Assembly: GCA_947482665.1 (NCBI GenBank)
Contig: CANKJK010000006.1
Span: 80,651 to 144,650 of the forward strand
Reading direction: 5' to 3'
Origin: Acidobacteriota bacterium
Lineage (GTDB): Bacteria > Acidobacteriota > Vicinamibacteria > Vicinamibacterales > UBA2999
DNA: 64,000 nt
Below, piece by piece: positions 59,748 to 64,000 of the stretch. Both the position numbers and the translations under genes were made by a program. The notes beneath the pieces are model-generated. The model saw only the letters and a list, made by a program, of their open reading frames with translations. It searched no databases and was not told the DNA's origin. The number at the start of each line of letters is the position of its first letter. Position 1 is the first letter of the stretch.

Positions 59748-61568
59748 ATGACACGCCTCGCCCTGCTTGCGCTGACCACCCTCGCCACCGCCTCTTCTGC
59801 GTGGGCGCAGTTCACCGTGCCGGCCACCGCGCCGCTCGTCTACGCGCAGCGCTGCTCGCAGTGCCACGATCACCCCGAGACGTCACGCGCACCCGGCCTT
59901 TCGGTCCTGCGCGCCAAGACGCCCGAAGCGATCTATGCCGCGATGACCACGGGCCCGATGCGCCCGCAGGCGCAGGAACTGCCCGACGCGAGCAAGACAC
60001 TGCTGGCCGAGTTCCTGTCGGGCCGCACGATGGGCACGGCCGTCTCCGGGACCGCGGCATCCATGCCGAACCACTGCAGCGCAACGCCGATGGCTCCGCT
60101 CCCTCAGGGCGTGACGTGGAGTGGCTGGGGCGTGGACGTGACGAATACGCGCTTTCAGCCCAATCCTGGTCTGCCAGTGAGCGGACTGCCCCGGCTGCAG
60201 CTCAAGTGGGCCTTCGGCTTCCCAAACGCCACCTCCGCCTACGGACAGCCGGCGATCGCTGGGGGCCGCCTCTTCGCGGGATCTGACGCGGGCTATGTGT
60301 ATGCCCTCGACGCGGCGAGCGGGTGCGTCTACTGGTCGTTCGCGCCAAAAGCCGGCATGCGGACCGCGATCAACGTCGGTCCGATCAAGGGCTCGCGCAA
60401 CAGAACGGCCGTGTACTTCGGCGACCTGAAGGCCAACGTCTACGCCGTGGATGCGGAAACCGGCGCCCTGATCTGGACGCAGAACGCGGACACGCACGCC
60501 TTTGCCCGCATCACCGGTGCGCCCGTGCTGTACGACAACCGCCTCTACGTGCCCGTGACGTCGCTGGAGGAATCCGCCGGCGGGCTGCCCAACTACGAGT
60601 GCTGCACGTTTCGCGGCAGCATCGTCGCCTACGACGCCAGCACCGGCAAACAGCTCTGGAAGACCTACGCGATAGCGGACACGCCCAGGCCGACGCGGAA
60701 GACCTCGCTCGGCACGCAGCTCTACGGCCCGTCCGGTGGCGGCATCTGGTCCGCGCCAGCCGTCGATGCGAAGCGGAAGCTCCTCTACGTCACCACGGGC
60801 GACGCCTACAGCGAGCCCGCCGATATCGGGACCGACGCGATCCTTGCCCTCGACCTCGACTCAGGGAAGGTCCGATGGAAGCAGCAGATGCTGGCCGGCG
60901 ACGCCTGGCTCGTGGGCTGCGCGCAGGACCCCAAGGCGCCAGGGCGATCCGAAACCTGCCCGCAGAAGCAGGGGCCGGACGCCGATTTCGGCAGCAACGC
61001 CTCGCTCGCGAAGCTGCCTGGCGGCAAGGAGATTGTCGTCGCCCAGCAGAAGTCTGCCGTCGTCTGGGGCGTCGACCCCGACACCGGCAAGGTGATCTGG
61101 TCGACCAGGATCGGGCGCGGCGGCCCGGTGCAGTTCGGACACGCGACCGGCGACGGCGTCGGCTACTTTGCCGCGCCCGATGCACGGGCCACCGAGGAAT
61201 TTGGCGGACTCTGGGCGCTCGACCTGGCAACCGGCCAGCGCGTGTGGCGCACCGCGATTACCTGCGCGCCCGAGGAGAAGGGCTGCTCCTCCGCGCATCT
61301 CGGCGCTGTCACCGCGGTACCTGGCGCGGTACTCGCCACAACTGCGGACGGCAAGGTCCGCGCCTACGACGCGGCCGACGGGCACGTCACGTGGGAATAC
61401 AACACCGCCCGCGAATACGAGGCCGTCAATCGCATGCTGGCCAAAGGCGGACAGATCAGCGGTCCGGGCCCAGTCGTCGCCGGGGGAATGGTCTTCATCA
61501 CATCCGGCTACTCGGCGATCGGCGGGACGGCCCCGGGCAACGTCCTGCTCGCGTTCGAAGTGAAATAG
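59748..61568 (+). CDS. PVA-dehydrogenase-like quinohemoprotein
   Basis: A 606-residue exported protein. ATG 59748 is chosen because the signal peptide begins there (LALLALTTLATASSAWAQ). N-terminal cytochrome c domain with CSQCH (36-40) and a possible Met ligand in MTTGPMRPQ. From about 115 on, a PQQ-type eight-bladed propeller (GWGVDVTNTRFQP, GSDAGYVYALDAASGCVYW, YVTTGDAYS, VVWGVDPDTGKVIWSTRIGRGG). Two Cys pairs (CC in NYECCTFRG; C in VGCAQDP) match polyvinyl-alcohol dehydrogenases (cytochrome). These oxidise secondary alcohols in the periplasm using PQQ and an intramolecular heme. True substrate unknown. Confidence 0.85.
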   Translation: MTRLALLALTTLATASSAWAQFTVPATAPLVYAQRCSQCHDHPETSRAPGLSVLRAKTPEAIYAAMTTGPMRPQAQELPDASKTLLAEFLSGRTMGTAVSGTAASMPNHCSATPMAPLPQGVTWSGWGVDVTNTRFQPNPGLPVSGLPRLQLKWAFGFPNATSAYGQPAIAGGRLFAGSDAGYVYALDAASGCVYWSFAPKAGMRTAINVGPIKGSRNRTAVYFGDLKANVYAVDAETGALIWTQNADTHAFARITGAPVLYDNRLYVPVTSLEESAGGLPNYECCTFRGSIVAYDASTGKQLWKTYAIADTPRPTRKTSLGTQLYGPSGGGIWSAPAVDAKRKLLYVTTGDAYSEPADIGTDAILALDLDSGKVRWKQQMLAGDAWLVGCAQDPKAPGRSETCPQKQGPDADFGSNASLAKLPGGKEIVVAQQKSAVVWGVDPDTGKVIWSTRIGRGGPVQFGHATGDGVGYFAAPDARATEEFGGLWALDLATGQRVWRTAITCAPEEKGCSSAHLGAVTAVPGAVLATTADGKVRAYDAADGHVTWEYNTAREYEAVNRMLAKGGQISGPGPVVAGGMVFITSGYSAIGGTAPGNVLLAFEVK

Positions 61569-61759
61569 CGGACGTCCCCACCCTCGGGCGCGGCCCGATG
61601 TTCGAAGACGCCCACCCCGGCGTTAAGGACCAGTAGCAGGAGGAGGCGTTCACTCAGGCCGCCGCTCCAACCTGCGGCATCCAGCCACCGAGTTGTCACA
61701 ACTTGAGGGCGACGAGTTATGGCACTATCGTTCTAGTCCGAGCTGGGCCTTCTTCGCAC

Positions 61760-62338
61760 ATGTCCACACCACCCCTACACTACGGCCAGGCCTCCGGGTT
61801 CATTCTCTGGTTCACAGGCCTTCCCTCCAGCGGAAAGACCTCTCTTGCGGAGGCGCTGGTTGACACGCTGCAGTCGACCATGCGGGTCCAATTGCTCGAC
61901 GGCGACGTCCTCCGGCACACGATCTCCCGAGACCTCGACTACTCCCGGGCCGACCGGCTCATCCAGGCTGAGCGCACGGGCTATGTGGCCCGCATGCTGG
62001 CGGCCCACGGCGTGGCGGTGGTGGTCGCCACGATTTCGCCCTATCAGGAGGCCCGTGAACAGGAACGCGCACGTGCCGAAGCGGACGGGCTCCCGTTTCT
62101 CGACGTGTTTGTGGAGGCGGCCCTCCCCACGCTTGAGTCCCGGGACCGCAAGGGGCTCTACCGCCGCGTTCGCGAGGGTGAGAACCTGCACCTGACAGGC
62201 GTCACCGACCCCTACGAACCACCGGCCCACCCCGATGTCCATGTCCGGACAGACCAGGAACCGCTTGAGGTGTCGCGCGACCGCGTCCTGGCGGCCGTGC
62301 GTGCCAGAGGGCTCTGCCCACCCCCGCGCCAGGCCTGA
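61760..62338 (+). CDS. cysC: Adenylylsulfate (APS) kinase
   Basis: A 192-residue P-loop kinase: Walker A GLPSSGKTS (20-28), LLDGDVLRHTISRDLDYSRADR (APS-binding region around DGD), ERTGYVARMLAAHGVAVVVATISPY, and FVEAALPTLESRDRKGLYRRVREGE with the usual GLY motif. The lid ends in LTGVTDPYEPP. It makes PAPS from APS and ATP. No ATP sulfurylase (cysD/N or sat) is in the window. Stops six bases before the end of the convergent sulfotransferase gene. PAPS made here would feed the sulfotransferases next door. ATG 61760 fits the family. Confidence 0.9.
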   Translation: MSTPPLHYGQASGFILWFTGLPSSGKTSLAEALVDTLQSTMRVQLLDGDVLRHTISRDLDYSRADRLIQAERTGYVARMLAAHGVAVVVATISPYQEAREQERARAEADGLPFLDVFVEAALPTLESRDRKGLYRRVREGENLHLTGVTDPYEPPAHPDVHVRTDQEPLEVSRDRVLAAVRARGLCPPPRQA

Positions 62339-62344
62339 GGCCGA

Positions 62345-63070
62345 TCAGGCGGCCTGCCGCTCGAACAGCCCCAGCGCGTAGTCGTAGAGCGCGAGGTCCA
62401 GTGCGTTGGCGGCGCGGATGGCGTCCAGCGTCCGGCGGTCCAGGTCCGCCGCCTGCACGCGAAAAGGCGTGATGTTCTCGCGAGGCGTGCCCGTCCGGGC
62501 CACGCCGATGAGATCCGCGAACCGCGTCATCGATTCCTCCATCCGCTCGAAGAGACCGACGTGCCGGATGCGGTCACGCAGGTTCCGCTTGGCCTCGTCA
62601 AGCGCATCGCGCCCGACGGTGTCGCGCCGCATGAACCAGTGTCGGCCTGCGCCGTCCACCCCGTCGAGGTCGTAGCCGATGAGGCGCCGCACCTGGGCGT
62701 TCTGGGTCACGGCCGCGATGGGACTCGGCACCGACGCGTAGTCGCGCAGCGTGATGTGCTGGTCGTGGATAACGCGGTGCATCGGATGCGCGGCGGTGTT
62801 GTAGAGGTGGTAGTAGTCCGAGACGAACCGGTCCACCGGGTCGCGCAGCACCACATAGTTGGTCACCTCCAGTGACACGCGCTCGGCGATGCCGAGTGGC
62901 ATGTGGCCATGCACCGCGCCCCACCGCCCGGGCCGCCAGTCCCGCAGGAACGCCTGGTAGTCGTCGCGGTTGTTGACGTAGGCCACGCCGTCTTCGCCGA
63001 ATCGGGCGATGAGCAGCCGCTTGAACGAGTGGCCACCCGTCTTGGGCATGTGCAGAAAGCCCACCATCAC
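62345..63070 (-). CDS. Sulfotransferase-like protein
   Basis: A 241-residue soluble protein of the sulfotransferase fold. The 5'-phosphosulfate loop reads FLHMPKTGGHSFKRLL (residues 5-20), and the 3'-phosphate segment VVLRDPVDRFVSDYYHLYN is near 73-92. The H-x-H at HGHMP is typical of sulfotransferases of the Sulfotransfer_2 (carbohydrate) type. Later parts have NLRDRIRHVGLFERMEESM and end LYDYALGLFERQAA. It overlaps the start of this gene with the stop of the upstream paralogue (63067-63792) by four bases (ATGA). Acceptor probably a glycan; not established. Confidence 0.85.
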   Translation of the reverse strand: MMVGFLHMPKTGGHSFKRLLIARFGEDGVAYVNNRDDYQAFLRDWRPGRWGAVHGHMPLGIAERVSLEVTNYVVLRDPVDRFVSDYYHLYNTAAHPMHRVIHDQHITLRDYASVPSPIAAVTQNAQVRRLIGYDLDGVDGAGRHWFMRRDTVGRDALDEAKRNLRDRIRHVGLFERMEESMTRFADLIGVARTGTPRENITPFRVQAADLDRRTLDAIRAANALDLALYDYALGLFERQAA

Positions 63071-63792
63071 GCCGCCTGCCGTTCAAACAATTCCTGGGCG
63101 TAGTCGTACAGCTCAATGTCCAGCTGATTGGCCGCCCGGATGGCCGCCACGGTCTCCCGACCCAGGCTCGAGACCTCCACGCGCTGTGGGGAGACGTTCT
63201 CGCGGGGGCTTCGCACGCGCGACAGCCCCAGCAGGTCGGCGAAGCGCGACATCGATTCATCCATCCGCTCAACCAGACCGATGTGCCGCACGCGGTCCCG
63301 CAGGTTCCGCTTGGCCCGCTCCAGGGTCGAGCGATCCGCGTCCCACGCACCGGACCACCAATGGGAGCCGTCGGCCGCCACCGTATCCAGGTCGTAGGTC
63401 GCCAGGCGCCGGACCTGCCCATTCTGGGCGCCACGCGACACCGGATGACAGGGCACCGCGGCGTATTCCCGCAATGTGATGCGCTGCTCTACGACGACGT
63501 GATGATTCGGGTGCGCCGGTGTATTCACCAGGTGGTAGTAGTCGGACACGAAGCGGTCGACCGGATCGCGCAGCACGACGAAGTACTGTTCCGGGACGCC
63601 AAGCGCGGCGGGCACGCCAATCGGCATGTGCCCGTGCAACGCCTGCCAGCGGCCAGGCTGCCAGTCGCGCCGCAGCGCACGGTAGCCGGCCAGACCGTTC
63701 GCATACGCCACGCCGTCAGGGCCAAAGCGATCCACGAGCAGTTGCTTGAACGAGTGACCGCCCGTCTTGGGCAGGTGCAGGAAGGTCAGCAC
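63067..63792 (-). CDS. Sulfotransferase-like protein (tandem paralogue)
   Basis: A 241-residue paralogue of the gene product at 62345-63070, with the same motifs (FLHLPKTGGHSFKQLL, VVLRDPVDRFVSDYYHL, NLRDRVRHIGLVERMDES, ending LYDYAQELFERQAA). By eye about half or more of positions agree, so this is a tandem duplication. The middle differs (HWWSGAWDADRSTLER versus HWFMRRDTVGRDALDE), which may alter acceptor choice. Start GTG 63792 overlaps the stop of the partial APS kinase by seven bases, so kinase and both sulfotransferases look like one operon. Confidence 0.86.
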   Translation of the reverse strand: MLTFLHLPKTGGHSFKQLLVDRFGPDGVAYANGLAGYRALRRDWQPGRWQALHGHMPIGVPAALGVPEQYFVVLRDPVDRFVSDYYHLVNTPAHPNHHVVVEQRITLREYAAVPCHPVSRGAQNGQVRRLATYDLDTVAADGSHWWSGAWDADRSTLERAKRNLRDRVRHIGLVERMDESMSRFADLLGLSRVRSPRENVSPQRVEVSSLGRETVAAIRAANQLDIELYDYAQELFERQAA

Positions 63793-64000
63793 GCGAGCCA
63801 GCCCCGCGCGTGCAACGCCTCCACGACACGCCCGGCGCTCTGGTCCACGGTCTCGGCGTCCGAATGCAGCGTGACGTCCGGGCGCTCGGGCCGTTCATAG
63901 GGATCGTCGACGCCGGTGAACCGCGTCACCTCACCCGAGCGGGCCTTGCGATACCACCCCTTCACGTCGCGCTGCTCGCAGAGGGCGAGCGGGCAGTCCA
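63786..64000 (-). CDS. APS kinase, C-terminal part (5' end outside window)
   Basis: About 70 residues at the window end read as the C-terminus of an adenylylsulfate kinase: CPLALCEQRDVKGWYRKARSG, then VTRFTGVDDPYERPERPDV and a closing helix ETVDQSAGRVVEALHARGW. The Asp-Pro-Tyr-Glu motif and the C-terminal helix match CysC. It could be a stand-alone cysC or the kinase end of a CysN-CysC or Sat-CysC fusion; the upstream part is outside the window. It overlaps the first sulfotransferase gene by seven bases. Confidence 0.8.
   Translation of the reverse strand, partial: DCPLALCEQRDVKGWYRKARSGEVTRFTGVDDPYERPERPDVTLHSDAETVDQSAGRVVEALHARGWLAC

Noticed and set aside
61508..61699. Small minus-strand frame with a Leu-rich stretch near the end of the quinoprotein gene
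   Set aside because: Half of it lies antisense to the quinoprotein gene and it has no ribosome-binding site or conserved pattern.
61693..61722. Promoter-like TTGTCA upstream of cysC
   Set aside because: The -35-like box is fair, but sequences at 17-19 bases downstream match the -10 consensus poorly.

Overview
The window is a high-GC bacterial chromosome segment with no phage, plasmid, IS or CRISPR sequence visible. Its content suggests an Acidobacteriota genome, probably Vicinamibacteria. The evidence is two DUF5916 outer-membrane proteins, an Oar-like TonB-dependent receptor, exported ankyrin proteins, a DUF1592/DUF1552 pair, NHL and PQQ propellers, and many exported c-type cytochromes. This placement is inference from gene families; no 16S rRNA gene is present.

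Layout. 1-2.5 kb: 3' end of a PQQ dehydrogenase, a GNAT gene, the remnant of a nucleotidyltransferase two-gene module, and a YecA/SEC-C protein. At 2514-2610 a sigma70-like promoter, a small hairpin, a CU-rich linker and the only strong U-tract terminator of the window fit a ~63-nt small RNA. 2.6-13 kb: DUF5916 protein, ankyrin protein, hisC, a TonB receptor with 13 C residues in its likely promoter, a secreted protein and two tiny genes. 13-23 kb: exported catalase-peroxidase, a secreted carbohydrate-binding-like protein, a RibD_C reductase, and a two-component system divergent from a porin-like protein and a cupredoxin-like protein. 23-29.5 kb: lipoproteins, a hydrolase, a cytochrome c/copper-monooxygenase/TPR/redoxin fusion, a pentapeptide protein and tRNA-Arg(UCG). 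29.5-36 kb: a four-gene minus-strand operon (DUF1592, DUF1552, ankyrin, NHL). 36-41 kb: cytochrome P450, small membrane proteins, an SDR, a slipin remnant, a cytochrome and envelope proteins. 41.5-45.4 kb: tRNA-Arg(UCU), an O-acyltransferase with an SGNH domain, a sialate-O-acetylesterase-like protein and an LPMO-like protein. 45.5-49.8 kb: an operon in which an MprF-type lysyl-phosphatidylglycerol synthase lies between two AcvB/VirJ-type hydrolases. 49.8-61.6 kb: a TMTC-like TPR membrane protein, a second DUF5916 protein, tRNA-His, a cation exporter, an exported methyltransferase, a TonB receptor, tRNA-Arg(CCG), an NHL protein and a PVA-dehydrogenase-like quinoprotein. 61.7-64 kb: a sulfation module of two APS kinases (one cut by the window end) around two tandem paralogous sulfotransferases.

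Most genes build or act in the envelope: outer-membrane barrels, periplasmic redox proteins, and enzymes that modify lipids (lysylation) or glycans (acetylation, sulfation). Central metabolism is represented only by hisC, the APS kinases and a few oxidoreductases. Strongest leads: the small RNA candidate, the homopolymer promoter, the MprF-AcvB operon, the sulfation module and the copper-monooxygenase fusion.
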